64,000 bases of DNA from Phalacrocorax aristotelis (Eukaryota; Chordata; Aves; Suliformes; Phalacrocoracidae), in assembly GCF_949628215.1 (NCBI RefSeq), contig NC_134286.1, positions 1,116,001 to 1,180,000 of the forward strand, read 5' to 3'. The notes beneath the pieces are model-generated. The model saw only the letters and a program-made list of their open reading frames with translations, was not told the origin of the DNA and ran no database searches. Made by a program: the position numbers and the translations under genes. Each line of letters starts with the position of its first letter. Position 1 is the stretch's first letter. Positions 37,126 to 50,942 of this stretch are shown here, in pieces.

Positions 37126-40100
37126 GTGAGGGCGGCCGCCGGGCCCCGGCCCGGCCCGGCCCGGGCACCGCCGCCCGCGGGGCGGGGGATCGGGGCCGGC
37201 TGCGGGGGAGGGGCGGCGGGACGCGGGGCGGCGGCGGCTGGGGAGGACCCCGGTCTGCCGCGGCGGGGCGGCGGGGGCCCCCCGTTCCCCGCCGCAGGGG
37301 TGCCCGCGCCCTGGCCGTGAGCAGGCGTGGCGCGGCGGGGCGGGGCGGCAGCGCGCGGGGGGGGGCATCCCGGCCCCGGGGCGCGCGGCGGCGGCGCGCG
37401 GCGGCCCCGCGCCCCGGGAAGCGATCGGCTCCCGGTTTGTCGCTTCCCCAGCCCTGGCACGTGGCCGTGCTGGTGGCGCGTGCCCCCGGCACCGGGGCGT
37501 CGCAAACAGGCCAGCGAGACATCTGGCACAAACACGGCGCCCGGTTTTGTCCCCTGCCCTTGTTACAGCCGTAGGGTTTCCTCCACTTTTTTTCAGAGGT
37601 TTGGCCTTTGCAAAGGCAAAGACGAAAAGAAACGTGGTGTTTTTGTTCTCTCTGTGGACTGCACGAACAGGGCTCGGAGACCCGCCGGGTTCCGGGAAGT
37701 TTGGACCTGAGAATCTGATGAAGCGGAAACTTCATCTTGTGTCACAGTTACGCGTTTTCGCCGCAGGGTTGTGACGTCCGAGCTTTTAGTAACTCTGCGA
37801 CATTCCTTGGTTATATTTAGTGGTGACATAGCACGTACAAGGGAAGAATCTCATCAGCAGCTGGTGGGCTCTGGTCAAAGGCGATAAAAGCCCTCTAGTA
37901 GCACAAGTTCTGTGGCGCTGGAGCGGTATTTGTGTCTCCTGTGGACGAAGGGAGCAGCAGGCAGCGGGGTTTTTAGAATGATCTTTCTTTGGGTTAAGAC
38001 CAAGACTTCAGGACTTGAAAAAAAAAATCCCCCGTTCAGTAGAAGTGTGCCGTGTGACCGTCGTTTCAGTTCAGTCCCAAGGGCTCAACATGCTCGCGCA
38101 GGCAATTCCCTCTGCTGAGGCGTTTGCCCTTCCCTGCTGTAGGGATTCTCCCTGTTTATTTATGGCTTCACTTATGAGCAACGCCTTAGAAGAATTGTGC
38201 TTGTTCTCTAACTGTTCCTTCTGCTTATTTCCTAGAATGGTGAGAACTTCTGCATTCTGGATGAGCAGAGGTTTGCCAAGGAGTTACTCCCCAAGTACTT
38301 CAAGCACAACAATATCTCCAGCTTCATACGACAGCTTAACATGTGTAAGCATCAGCTGTTCTTATGTACTCTTTCTGCCAAATTTGTTGCTACTTGGCAT
38401 CGACTTGGATTTTTTTAAACAAACGGATTGACTTGACAGGTCTTTCATCCCTGAAAACGTGAATTCTGGTCTTGAGTTTGCTTTGCAAAAGAAAAGAATA
38501 ACAGTAGAGCTTGGCTTAGTCTTTGTTGTCTGTGTTCCAGCTCTGAGTCCTTTTGAGCAACGACTGTAAAAATACCGCTTTACATGCTGGTACCTGAAGC
38601 TTGGGTAGAGTTCGCTGGGCTCCAGTGGTAGGGTGAACGGCAACAGTAACAGCAAACTTGTGTGTACCTAGGGGAGCACAGGCATATCTACACCCGTGCA
38701 TCTACCATGGCAATAAAACTGCCTCGATCATGCTGTTGCCTGCATTGCTGTGTTGAAAGAAGATTAGTCACACTGATGGATCAAGCTGGACTAAGTTTCT
38801 CATGATGTTTTCTGTGCCTGACTTGTGAGCATCATGTGGCGTCCACGATATAACACCTGTGCAGCTTGTACAGGCAAAGAAGCTGGAGTGGGGTGGTAAT
38901 TCAGAGATACAGTACAATGTGTGGGGCTGCAACACACGGCAGAAATAGCTGTCTTGCAGCAGATAGCTTATGGGCTGAGTGAAGGTACAAACTGCACAGA
39001 AGGTGGCCACCTTATTTAGAAAGGGGAGGAACTCTCTGTCCTTGCTCGGTAGGTTTGCCTGGTCTCTCTAGCTGATCCCTGTTTAGGTTTTGTCAGACGT
39101 GAGACAGAAAGCGTACGCTTGGCCTCTTGACACAGGGTGGGTGCTGCTGTTTGTGTCAAGTGTTGAGACTCGCTTGAGTGTCAAAGGGTAGTGCAAGCAA
39201 ACAATTGTCAGTTGCCTTGTAGGAAGGGTAAATGCTAAAATGCAGATTTTCCTACGAAGACATGAAATGCGATGGCAGCCTCCTTTTCCTGCTGGACCTA
39301 CCCTACCTTCGAGTAAGGTTTTCTAACGGTAGCACTGTTGGGGTGCATTGAAATTGGAGTGCATTAACTGTGTTAAAAACTCAAATGAGGAGAGGTACGG
39401 ATTGGTCTGTCAACTGTATTTCGCATCTGCCCTGTGGTACTTGAAGCAGCGACGGAAATAGAGCTGGCAACGTCTTATTTCATGCAGGCAGTCTGGTATG
39501 GAGAAAGTACGCTGCGTGCACGTGTTTGCAAAGGCTGGGAACTAATTTCTCTTCCTTACTTTGTTCTGTAGACCCCGGTGATACGTGACAGCATTTGTTT
39601 TGATATGTAGTTGTCTGGGATTATAGGCACGAGAGGGAAGGTTCACCGTTCTGCTGCTTCCACTGGGACAAGATTTTATTCAAGATACCCTAAAAAAACC
39701 CATAATCTAATTTCTACCTAATTTCTGTGATTATTTGGACATCACTGCCTGACTTGCAGACCCTAGCTGGTCTCTGCCGTGCATGCTGTTGGTACAGCCT
39801 GCAAGGTCATTTGATGGTATTGTGGACATGTCCTCTAGCTGCGAAGACTGGAGCAGTCAAGTCATTGAGCACCAAAGAAAAGCTACTTTGGCTGTTTTTC
39901 CTAGTTTCTGCTCCCAGCAACTGTAGTGCTGTAGGTATTTCAGTAGCCTCGGGGGTTTCTTTAGCTGTGTGTTGTAACAGTCAGCTTTGTACTGTGAAAG
40001 AAATGACCTTGTTAATACCTCTTCACAGATGGTTTCAGGAAGGTGATTGCTCTGGAGAATGGTATGGTTATGGCAGAGAAAAGCTCAGTCATTGAGTTCC

Positions 40101-43100
40101 AGCACCCCTTCTTCAAGCAAGGGAAGGCACACTTACTGGAAAACATCAAGCGCAAGGTACAGTCTAAGCAAGTGTTTACTTCACTTTGTTATGAAAAGGA
40201 GCTTATCAACACCAGTCTAGGGTCCTCAGCCAACAAATTCCATGGGAACAAAGGCAGTGCATCATGATGCAAGCCTTTGCAACTCCCTCCTGAATGCCAG
40301 GCTAATGCTTGGCTTGGCCTCCTCGGGCCAGCTCTTGGGCAGAACACACCCTGCTGTTGTTTAGCAATGCACTGGAGTAGGACCACGGTCTTCGTAGCTG
40401 TCAAACTAGAGCCGTTTTCCCACAGGGGGTTCATATACATGATTACAGCTTACCATGGTCTTCAGTTCTGCCAGCACAGCAGAGTTGGAAGGAATCACAA
40501 AATGAAAGAAGTGAAAGAAAATACATTCCCATTTGGTGCTCAATGAAAATTAGCAAGGGCATCAGTAATGAGCTCATTTGGGTGAGCTCGCATAACTGAC
40601 GTTGTTCCTCCAAAACTGTGTTGCCACTAGGCTACATCTTTATTAGTGCTTTCCAGTTTTGTTTTGTACATTCAGGCCTCCTCTGACCTGTTTCTGCACA
40701 GATATTTATCCTCTGTTGGCACATTACAGCCCATAATATCCTGGCTGCCAGGGAAAGAGAGTATCATGATACATCATGTTGACGTTTGAACAGCAGAATC
40801 TTTTCTTTAGAATGTCGTAATGTGGTAGCTACATTGCCCAAGTCAATAGAAGTACGGGGCAGGCTTGAGAGCCACAATTGTGTTTTGATTGATTCTTCAC
40901 TGAGCTGTCTCTGTTCAGAATCGCAATTGATTAAATATAGTTGTACGGTTGCTTCTCTGACTCAGGCTTGTGCTCTTCCCAGGTGCTGTCATCGCTAACT
41001 TGTCTTGGCTTGCACACCTCGCTTTCTGGTATTCTGGGGCAATCAGCTGATGACATTATGTATGGCACCACGTATCCCAGGAGCGTTGCTCTGGGTGGAG
41101 TATTCTAGATGGAAAGACAAAAGCTCTAGTTAGTGCCAAGGACATTCATATGAAACTACTGAATAGGTTGGTGAAACGTATTCTTTGTTGCACAGGAAAT
41201 GTTAGGGATTGTTCGCAAAATGTCCGTTGGTTTTTTCTTGATCTCATACTGTCTGGAATGGAGTCATATTTCCATACTTGCTATAAACTGGATTTCAAGC
41301 CTCTAACAGGAATGCAAGTTTGAATGCAGGACTTCCTTTATCTACTCCTTTTTAGTGTTAGCTCTGCTGGTGTGCTTCAGTCCTGACAGCCTTACTGTCG
41401 AGTTAAAGACTTTGAAGAGAGCAGTTCCTTGCACTTGGGCAGAATGTTTCCGTTTGGCCCTTTTTTTAGAGGCAGGCTGACTGCATTTGGGTGTGCTGAG
41501 GAGAAATCAGACGGCCATGGATTGCATTTGGGATATAGCTCATGTACCTTAGCATAAGGTATTACCCACAACGAATAGCAAAGCACCTGGAAACGCAGAC
41601 AGAGAGGAGAACCGCCAGGCCCTTCGGTCCATCCTCTGTGACACTGGATTGTGTTAAGAAAGTAGTTAGTTATTTCTGTGGACTGATTACATAACAGTTA
41701 GGTTCTGTTTCATCAAGAAGTGATGGGATGTTATTTTATAACACTGCAGGTCCATTTCTGACCATCCCGTTCTCCTTTGGAAAAAAGGGGTCTCTGAGCT
41801 AACCTGCATGGGAGTTATCTAGCACTTCAGCAGGCCAATCCCAGATGCTTTCACCTCCCTCTTGGAATTTAGTAGAATAATAAGAAAAATCATAGCATGC
41901 TGTAGGTTGGAGGGGACATCTGGTGGTTATCTGGTGCAACTCCATTTGGTTCAGTTATCATCAGTATTTGGCTAAGCGATCTTTAAAATTATGCCCACAA
42001 AACCTGGACATGTCATTCAGACGTGTGGTGCACCAGACCCATCTTTTTCAAAATACCGAATTGTATGTCAGCCATCGATGCCACCACCAGACAGAGAGTT
42101 GCTGAAGGAACTGGAAAATTTTGAATATGGGGAGGAGAGAGCGAGCTTTTTGCTGTCTGGTGACTCTTCCACCATCGTTTGAAGAGCATTCATGGATTCT
42201 GCTATGGGCAGAAGAGCGAGCAGTTTGGACTCTGACTTTCTGGAGACAAGTCTCCATAATTTTGGAATGTCACTGAGCAGAGTGGTAATAGAGGAAGCAC
42301 CAATATGGGAGTCTGCAATTCAGGTGGTGTGGGACACATTTTCAAATCAAGTAAGATGCATCTAATTAGACACCTTCCCTCCCTCCCCTGTCCCCGCATC
42401 CGCCACCAGCAACTTAGTGGAAATTTATTACTCCTGTGCTGGCAGATTTACCCACACCTAAAAGGAATACGATCGTCTTATTCTACTACGGATTCTGTTT
42501 TGGTTTTGGTTGGTGTCTTCTTCCTTGGCACTAGAGGGCAAGCTGTCACCAGACCTGTCAGAGACAACACCATAGGGAAGGCTCTTTTCAATCAGTGGTA
42601 GGTTTTTTCATGAATTAGCGATGAATCTACTGCCTGCACGTACAAAGTGCTAATCTCATGTTTTCATTGACATCTTGTTTTTTTCAGAGTAGACTGTCCT
42701 GAGGACCATCATCTATAGCAATTATAGTGTTACCTAATCTTTTAATGGAGTTTGTACCTGTTCTTCTACAGACTAACTGTAGAAAGCAGTGTGCAAGGCA
42801 CTGTTTGTAGTAAAGCATGTGCAACCTGGTCCTGTTCTAGGTATCTGCAGTAAGAACGGAGGATCTCAAGGTCTGTACGGAGGATTTGCACAAAGTACTC
42901 TCTGAAGTCCAGGAAATGAGAGAGCAGCAGAACAACATGGATGTCAGACTGGCTAACATGAAGAGGTAGACTCCATCTGTTTCAGAGGCACTTATACATT
43001 GAATGTTGCTTATATCTAATGGAGTTTGACTCTAAATGTGGGCTTCATCTGAACTGGGAACAGCTGAAGCTACACCTTTTTTTGCTAAGAATTCCCATTC

Positions 43101-46100
43101 CACTCCACAGGACATTCTGAATCTTGTTTGGTTTTATAATTCAGTTACAGACCAGAGATTAAGACTGGGAGTTTGACTATGTTGAGGTTTCATTCTGGTT
43201 GCCATCACTTCTAGTAGTTTTTTAGGGCGATCAAAGCATTTCCCTTTCTAAACACAAAGCAGCGTTAGATGCAGTGAGGGAGAATTAGTCTTTGGTTTTT
43301 CTTTCTAATTGAAAGTGGACTTTGCACATCCTCATCTCTGTTCCCTCGGATAGTTTTTGTGTAGGCACTGGTAATTCATTCAGATCATTGGTACGCAAGC
43401 AGGTATCGACCAAAGTTCAGGAGATACCTTCACTCCACTTCCTCTGTTCCTTTAAAAAAAGAAACCAAACCCTCAAACACAAACGTTGCAACTGTTCTGA
43501 GGTGGGCTGTGTTACACTCAGCCTGTTTCCAAACACCATGTCTTTATTCTAAGGCTTTGAGGCTTTGAAGGAACACCTCAGATCATGATTATTAGTGGAG
43601 CAGCAGAGGATGAGAATGTTCTTATTAGTGAGTGCTTGGTCCTGCCTGATGGAAAATTGAGTTAATTTAACCCAGAGTTCATGATAGTGGATCCGATTAA
43701 CTGATTGTTAGTTATCCTCAGAAGGAATGTTGCCATTGGTCCTGCAAGGTACTGTGAAAGTTTGAAAGCTGTAAAACTAAAGCATATAAAGTAAACTCTG
43801 TTCATCCTCTGTCTTCTAATTTATTCTGCATTGCAGAGAAAATAAGGCCCTGTGGAAGGAAGTGGCAGTTCTAAGGCAGAAGCACAGTCAACAACAGAAG
43901 CTGCTGTCTAAGGTACCATTGCAGCATCTTCAGTGCTACCATCCTTATTCCTGCCTCTGTGATGCCTCTCTGATGGCATTCTTTGCTTATGTAGAATGAC
44001 AAATGACACAGAGCTGAACAGGCTATATTAATACAGCATAAAGAAAATGTTCACAGTTCCTGAGCGTCCCAGAAGTAGCACAGCAAAGAACCACAAGCAA
44101 AATACTAAGGAAAAGTCATAGTAAAAAGGATTTCACTGTGTTTGAAATCTCAGTGAATCTTATTTGGAGAGAAATCAGTAAACCAAGCTGACCTGGGGTA
44201 AACATGGGGCTGGAGGCAGTGCATGGTAGCAGGAGCCTAAGACAAGAGATTGCAGGCACATGGAATGGAGTCTGTGAAAGATGTTGGACCAAGACAGACT
44301 TAGACCACTCAAGAAGTCAACTTGGAACCCAAGGAAACTATAGGAGCTTCTGCACTGGAACGAATTTTCTCTGGTTTATCCCTCAGCTGCTTATGGTCTG
44401 GAATCTTCTAATGACTTGTGGTGTTATGTTACATTTAAAAAGAAAAAAGTGTCCAAGGGGGCTAACTTTTCAATGCCATTTGTAACTATCATTTTGTTTT
44501 TAAGGCATGAACAGAAATGGAATTTTAATTTACCTATTAATTTCAATCACATAACTACATAATTTTGTAGGAAAGTCTGAATTAGTAATTTGCTGTTAGG
44601 ATTGCTATGCTGACCACTTGTTTTTGTTTTTTTGTTTGTTTTTCCTTTTTAGATTCTTCAATTTATACTAAGTTTGATGCGAGGGAATTATATTGTTGGG
44701 GTCAAAAGAAAAAGGTAATTACTGGATAGGTCACAAACCAGTGTCAGATGTCAATTACAGGGATAAATCAGCTTCTAGAAGGAAGATATATAGACTGTAC
44801 GAAGAATATTTTTATCACTTGTGTATTCAGACTTGAGAAAGCTGATGGAAGTTGAATAAAGCATGAAATAAAGATTTCCTCTGCTTTAGCACTAAAACAA
44901 ATGGGTGGGAAGAGAATATACTATACAATTTGAATTTTGAAGGGCACAGTTATCAGAAATGGTAACTCCTTCAAAGTGTGCAAATGTGACTGACTTATTC
45001 AAAGCAAAAAGCGTGTTTAGAATGCAACCTGTCTGCCGTACGCTTACTAAAAAACATTTCCAAAAGCCAGCTGTCTTAGAAGTAGAAGAATGGTGGTTCT
45101 TGCCATTGCTGTACGTATTTGGCACCACTACGGATTTTTACTGTGGAACTATATACTAAAGCCGTATTTTGTCTCAGGTCTCTAACAGATGCTGCAGGTG
45201 CTTCACCTTCCAAATACAGTCGTCAGTATGTTCGCATACCGGTGGAGAGTGGCCAAGCAGTAAGTCTTCCCAGAGAGAGAGACAATGGGTTGGACAGGAT
45301 GATATACAGGGATCTCAAAGTCTTCCTTATAACTATTAATACCCTAATCTTATAATCAGATGCGCTCCATTTTGAAATGGGCCGCTTTAAAGCATTGCTC
45401 TGTCTGTAAAATCATGCAGATTAGTACAACTAGTGAAAGATGAAACCTGAACAGGGAAGAGAAGCTGCAAGAAGAATGGAGCTTCAACATCAGAAAAAGT
45501 CAGACCTTTTGGTTTACTGACTCTGTTTGCTGTACCCTGCAGGTGGCTTTTTCGGAACATAATGCGGATGTTGAGGATGGAAATGGTACAGGTCTCGTCA
45601 TTCGAGATATCACCGATACCCTAGAAAACGCCACTGATGGTCTCCTTGCTGTGGCACACACAAGTGGCAGAGCCAGGTATGTTTAAAGGATGTGGAGGTA
45701 TTTATGCTTAGGTTGTTCATTGGGTAGTTACGTTAGCGTGAGTGATCCGTATGAATTCTGGGAAACAGCCTCTCCGGATTTTTACTCTATTTGTGCCCGA
45801 CAGGCCTGTTTCTAGGCTGCCTCTTTTACAGCACACAGCATTGGTTGTGGTCCTCAAAAGTTTTTTAAGAGCTCCTGTCTCTTCAGGAGTGCCTGAGGGC
45901 TTATCAAGCCGCTTGGCACTCCAGGTTTGGTTTGTTGAGCCTTTTCTGTCTAATCAACAAATAAGCACATACTTAACTTTTCGACTGAACAGGGACCTGA
46001 ATGAATATATAGGTTACTAACAAACAATCCAAAATGTATAAAGGTTACTAATAAGGAAACCAAGACATATAGTTTTATCTCTAGTTTCAGTACTGCTCTC

Positions 46101-49100
46101 ACTAGCATTATGCTAAGCATAACTGAAGGGAAGGCATTCTTTTCTGTGGCATCAGATTCTCGTGAAAACCCATTTAATTGTTAACACCCAGAGTGAAATA
46201 TGGACCAGTGTGGGATCTTTTCTTTCCAGAGACGCAATGTTAGGAGTTTCCCTCCTGCCTAATTTCCATACACTGGCAAAATGGGGTGGTTTGCTCTGAT
46301 ACGTGCTGTCTGTATAAGCTGTAGTAAGAGATTCTCATCTGCCTTTAGGAAGGCACTTTCCTTCTTTTTCTAAAGACCAGTCGGTTGTTTGAACCCTTGA
46401 CTGTCTTGACATTATTAGTTGTTAAGATTTGAGATACTAAACTTGAAATGAGCAGTAATACATTTGGTGAATTCTTCTGTGTGTTTTTTCTCATTGGGTC
46501 ATATTTTAGAGAGACACAGGCAGCTCTGGATCCCAGCTTACCTATTTGTCAAGTATTGCAGCCAAATGAGTTAAGTCGTGCAGAACCTGTCCCACCAGTT
46601 CTTATAAATGATGTCAGCAAATCCAGTGAAATAGGAAATGTTGCTGTGGAACTCCATTCTGCACAACCTAATGCTCCAGAAGACCCCGTGTCAGTGATTG
46701 ACTCCATCTTGAACGAGAACAGCTCTGGAAACCAAAATGATCCTTTACTGGAAAGGTATTAACTCGTTTCTGGAAACTTACGCTGTCGTCATCTTGGGGG
46801 AACTTGTCAAAGTTTTAGAGGATGTGTTTAGCAGAACATAGTCCATCAACGACATTTAGAAAGTTAATTCACTTAAATTTCTGCCCCTTTGTTAGTAGGT
46901 CTTGAAAAAGACAAGTGCTAGCATCGTACACTAAAAGCAGGGCGAGTTCATGAGTCCCATCTCTAGTAATGAGTGTGCCCGACTTCTGATGTGTCTGTCA
47001 GTCTGAGGGTCGGCGAGGTCACTCTGTCGCATCAGCCCATGTACCGCCAACTACTGGCACTGCCGAGCACTGCCGAACAGCAGATGGAGGGTGGCGATTT
47101 CAGGAGGGCACCATGTGTTGCTTGTTTCTGAGAACTGGATGCGGATTTGTGTCTGTGCTAGCCTGATGTTGTTTCGCTGTTGCTTCCTTTCTTTGCCCCT
47201 CTTTTTTTGCAAAGGTTCGCTTCCCTCCTGTCTTATCAGACCAGACTCTCCCCTAGGACCAAAATCATGTGGGCTGTGGTCTCACACTCAGCGGCACTGC
47301 CACGTAAGCAGTTCCTGGCTTGCACTGGCCCCTGAGCTTTATCGGTGCAGTCATTCGTGTGTCTGCAGGGTGAGCTGGATCAAGGAACTAGCTTTAGTTC
47401 GTTGTCCTGGCAGCTCTTCCTCTGCGGTTGACTTCAGGTAGGAAGTGCTGAGATGATGCATGTCAGCCCTCAGTGTAGTCTGAAGGCCCTGTAAGACCTT
47501 ACCTCATTGGCACTGCAAAATGCGGGGCAATGCCTTGGAACTGGGTGTTGCTTGTAGCTGAGTATTCCAGCACAGGAGGTAGCTTGCAGCACAGCGAGAA
47601 GTGCCGGACTGGCACCGTGTTGCTGCTTCCTTTCCGCTTCATTCCCTGTCCCGTGTCCTGCCCAGTGTCCTTGGAAAGGCGCACAATTTGGCAACAATCT
47701 GGTGTTTCAAAATAGGTAGTGTTTCTTCAGATCCAGATTATTTCCCGCCCTTTGCTGATTATATATCGTCCCCAGGTGACAGCCATCAGACCTTAGTTTA
47801 AACAGGTATTGGTATATGGGCTGGGATCTGAGAACATTCAGGAGATATTAAAATGAAGGAGGAAGTAGGTGTGGAAGGAGGAACTGCTTTTTGATGTGAT
47901 AGCTGTTATTATACTTGCCGCTCAGGTAGTCTTCCCTGTACCTGTCCTTCAAAGAGCTGGACCCTGAAAAGTGATGCAGGAATGCCGTTTCATTCATTAG
48001 GCAAGAAGCTATTCTGGATGGTGAGCAACCTAGGCTGGCTCCCATCTTGCCCCACAGCTGTAATAACTGAGAGGTCAGCTCATCGTTGCTAAGAGTTTCT
48101 CCTGCCTCGTGGTGCAAAAGAAGGACCTGACTGCTGCCTGTACACTACTATATCATTTTGTCTTTTTAGAGAAGAAATTCAGGATTTTCTTAATTGCATT
48201 GATGCCAGCCTTGAAGAGCTTCAAGCAATGTTATCTGGGAAGCAGTATAACTTTGGTTCTGAAGCTTTCAGTGATGTGAGTGTCTTTTGACTCTTTCTGA
48301 TTTCTGAAAAATATTGATTAGGGTGCATTATGAAATTTTACTGGTTTATTCCATCTTGTAATGGGCAAGAGGGGGGGAAATCCTGAGAAGCAAGTAGTTG
48401 TGGATAGAACGATACATAGTCATTCTAGGAGCCTAAGGATATACAAGGTAAGTTGAGAACCTTTTTCAGTTCATGTAGTATTTCTGTTATATGTAACTCA
48501 AGGGGAAAAAAATGAAGAAATGGGACGTTTTTCTCCTTCGCAACTTATCATGACATCCTGATTGTGTGTTCCATTATGCATTGTGGTATGGGATGAAACT
48601 TAGCCATATACCCTAAACCACTGGGAAACATGGTGTCCTTTTCTCCTGTGACCCCAGTTTCTGCCACAGGTTGAAAGTAAATTGCTGTAGGCCTGCGGAG
48701 GAGCCGCCTTCGCTGTGCTTCAGAGGGTGGTGTGCTGTGCTGGATCCTGCTTTCCTTCCAGGAGCTCTCTCACGTTTTGTTCTAAGAACCTTATTATATG
48801 ACACATGGACTGTTTTTATTTTCAGACATTTAATCCAGAGCTGCCAGCCCTGGATATAAGCTTGATGGAAACTTCCCCTGGTATGGAAAATGTAAGCGCA
48901 AGTTGCTTCTATGATGGGGAGGGTTAATATGGTGTTCAGAGCTACATTTTGACTGATGCAGTTTGAGGGTGGGGACTTGATTGATAGCAGAGGATGAAAC
49001 TGCTATTTTATCTAGTCCTGCTGACTTAATGTTTTCAGTTATCACCGTTGGCATATGTGAATTTAAGAGGGTTCTCAAGGTAATTTCAAGTCTTATGTTC

Positions 49101-50942
49101 CTAGCTGCAGTAATACACTCACTGGGCTGATTTAAACTGTCACTTTGCTTTGAATAACATGTTCTTTCTATCTAATACTTCTAGACCCTCTGTTTAGAAT
49201 GAGGAGGGTAGACAATCTTGTCTCTTTTTTAGTCTAAGTGTGTGAGAACAGTTTCTTGGCTTGTTTCTCCTAGCCTCAGGGATTCCTGTGATGTCTTTTA
49301 GCCAAGTAATGACTAGGTCTGGGGTTGTAGTTCAGATGAGACTGCGTGTCTTCAGTCTGTCTGAAGACTGAAGGAAAAGCATGAAATGAAAAATATAATG
49401 TAATATACTGCATTTATTCTGAACGTGGCTTTGTGGAATTTTCTCAGAGGTCGTATAAAAGTTCAGTGCAAATTTACTTCTCTTGGTCCAGTTCCTAAAA
49501 TTTATGCATGTTAAAATGAAAAAAAAAACCTTGCAAGTGTCATTTATTTTGTAGTCCTGAAATAATATTGAAGCTAGGACTTTCCAGTCGTAAGAGCTTA
49601 GACCACAACTGTGGTAAAATGCAGCTGTGTTCAAGCAGTGCTTGCAAAATTTAATTGTATTGATGAAATCATGTTTAAAAGTTTTATTCCAACAAGACAT
49701 TATAATAAATGGTTTGGAAGGTGAAATAAATATGTGCCAGTCAGAAGCTTGCTTGGCTTTGGTAAGTTAGGTTTGTCTGTATTTCACCCTGCCTTCTTTT
49801 GAGAACTCCTCTTTGCTGGCCCTCGAGTGCAACAAGGGGCTTATTGGTCAACTGTTTCATTTCTCTTCTCTCCTCCTTTCTCCTTTAATTTTGTTAACCA
49901 GTCAGTGAAGACTTGGGTTTTGTTGTTGTTAAGCATTCTGTCTTATGCTCTGTCTGTTTTGATTCAGATTGCAGACTTGACAGAGACCACTGAAGATCCG
50001 GGAGCGAGTGAGAGAGACACAGCAGGAAGCAAAGGTGGGCAGGAAGGAACACTGAGAGCTGTGACAGCTCCAAGCTCTGCCAAAACTGTGTTTTGAAATG
50101 GAATTTTTGTAGCCTGTGATATGGTTTATCTCCTCCTTTGGTCTGGGCTTAAAATTTTTGTGAAGACTGGAATGTTTCACTGATCTTACGAAGCTGTGCC
50201 TCAGTCCTAAGAGGCCCCATCCTATGCCCCATGTTGGTGTTAATGATTTCCTTTTTCTTACACGTGACAGAGTGTCACAATAGGGAACAGAAGTGCAAAT
50301 GTCATTGTGGAAGTATCTCCTAATGGGCTACGACCCCCACAAATGCAGTGCTACTCATTTTACTACGTCAGTGCTGCCATTGCATGCTGTATGTATGAGG
50401 GGCTTGAAGCATGCTTCAGATACTGATGTGAACAGACACGGCAGCCTTAGCTCCCCTCTTGCAGCTTGGATGTGGTCTGTCACAGCTCAGCTGTATGGTT
50501 TTCTTTAGTGAACCAAGTTTTGAAGCAGCCTCTCCAGTTTTCCTTGTCTTGAATAAGAGCCTTTGCTTAGGTGACAGAGGAGCCTGGAGTTTAAACCCTT
50601 TGTTTCCCCTCAGATATGCAGCTGATACAGTACAGGGCCAATCCTCTGCTTTCGTTATTTGAAGAGCTACCCTCAAGCGAAGCTGCAGGGAAGACAGAGG
50701 ATCCGAAAGACCTGCTGCCCCCCTTGGAGGAGAAACCTGCTCTTCATCCTCCACCACATAGTGAAACTGTCTTGCCGCTAACAACTCCAACGAGCCAGGC
50801 TGAGCCTCTGGACGCACTGGGAATGGGCGACCCACCGCTCCTCTCGGAAGATGGGAGTGGAGAGTATAAACTGTTTCCGCTCTTGCTCCTCAGTCCTGTT
50901 GCTAACTTCATAGAAGAGGCCTCTGAGATAGAAACTTCTTGA
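36996..50942 (+). CDS. HSF3: Heat shock transcription factor 3 (13 coding exons; one-base frame break in exon 1)
   Basis: A trimeric activator that binds heat shock elements (nGAAn repeats) in stressed cells; in chicken it works beside HSF1 (family knowledge). Exons: 36996-37125, 38236-38344, 40029-40156, 42841-42965, 43837-43912, 44653-44714, 45178-45259, 45543-45676, 46510-46755, 48170-48275, 48826-48891, 49968-50034, 50614-50942. All junctions agree in phase. The sum is 1,660 nt, one more than a multiple of three, because exon 1 carries one extra base. With that base discounted the product is about 552 residues: DNA-binding domain about 19-120 with the recognition-helix block [17 protein letters not shown], leucine-zipper HR-A/B about 123-205, a KRKR basic patch, HR-C about 364-390 ([17 protein letters not shown]), and an acidic and proline-rich C-terminus. 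HSF1 and HSF2 are less likely given the synteny and the exon 9-12 sequence. Confidence 0.92.
41886..41945 (-). mobile_element. CR1 LINE 3'-end fragment in HSF3 intron 3
   Basis: AATCATAGCATG, GTAGGTTGGAGGGGACATC and TGGTGCAACTCC are the reverse complement of the CR1 3' end, with substitutions. It lies in the intron between HSF3 exons 3 and 4, opposite to the gene. Confidence 0.7.
50614..50942 (+). CDS. HSF3: HSF3 terminal exon encoding the C-terminal activation region
   Basis: It begins after a pyrimidine-rich CAG (50611-50613), completes a split codon with exon 12, and encodes 108 residues to TGA at 50940-50942. The opening [15 protein letters not shown] resembles the HSF1 segment after HR-C that contains YTAQPLFLL. 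The rest is rich in Pro, Glu, Ser and Leu, as expected of an activation domain. Without this exon, read-through of intron 12 would end the protein at 50096. Confidence 0.75.

Larger units (their letters stand above)
36230..37450. promoter_or_regulatory. CpG island, probable shared HEPH/HSF3 promoter
   Basis: About 1.2 kb of very GC-rich, CpG-dense DNA with many GGGCGG-type GC boxes and no TATA box. It covers HSF3 exon 1. On the minus strand a strong donor (GGGCAG|GTAGGT) at 36634/36633 could end a non-coding HEPH first exon starting around 36,700-36,800. TGATGTCA at 36758-36765 is an ATF/CREB-type site between the two likely start points. The long open frames on both strands here are a GC artefact. 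The promoter role is inferred from composition and position. Confidence 0.75.

Noticed and set aside
36212-37735. Long overlapping open frames on both strands in the CpG island (up to 309 codons)
   Set aside because: They are low-complexity Arg/Pro/Gly/Ala frames caused by few stop codons in very GC-rich DNA. Only the HSF3 exon 1 stretch matches a known protein.
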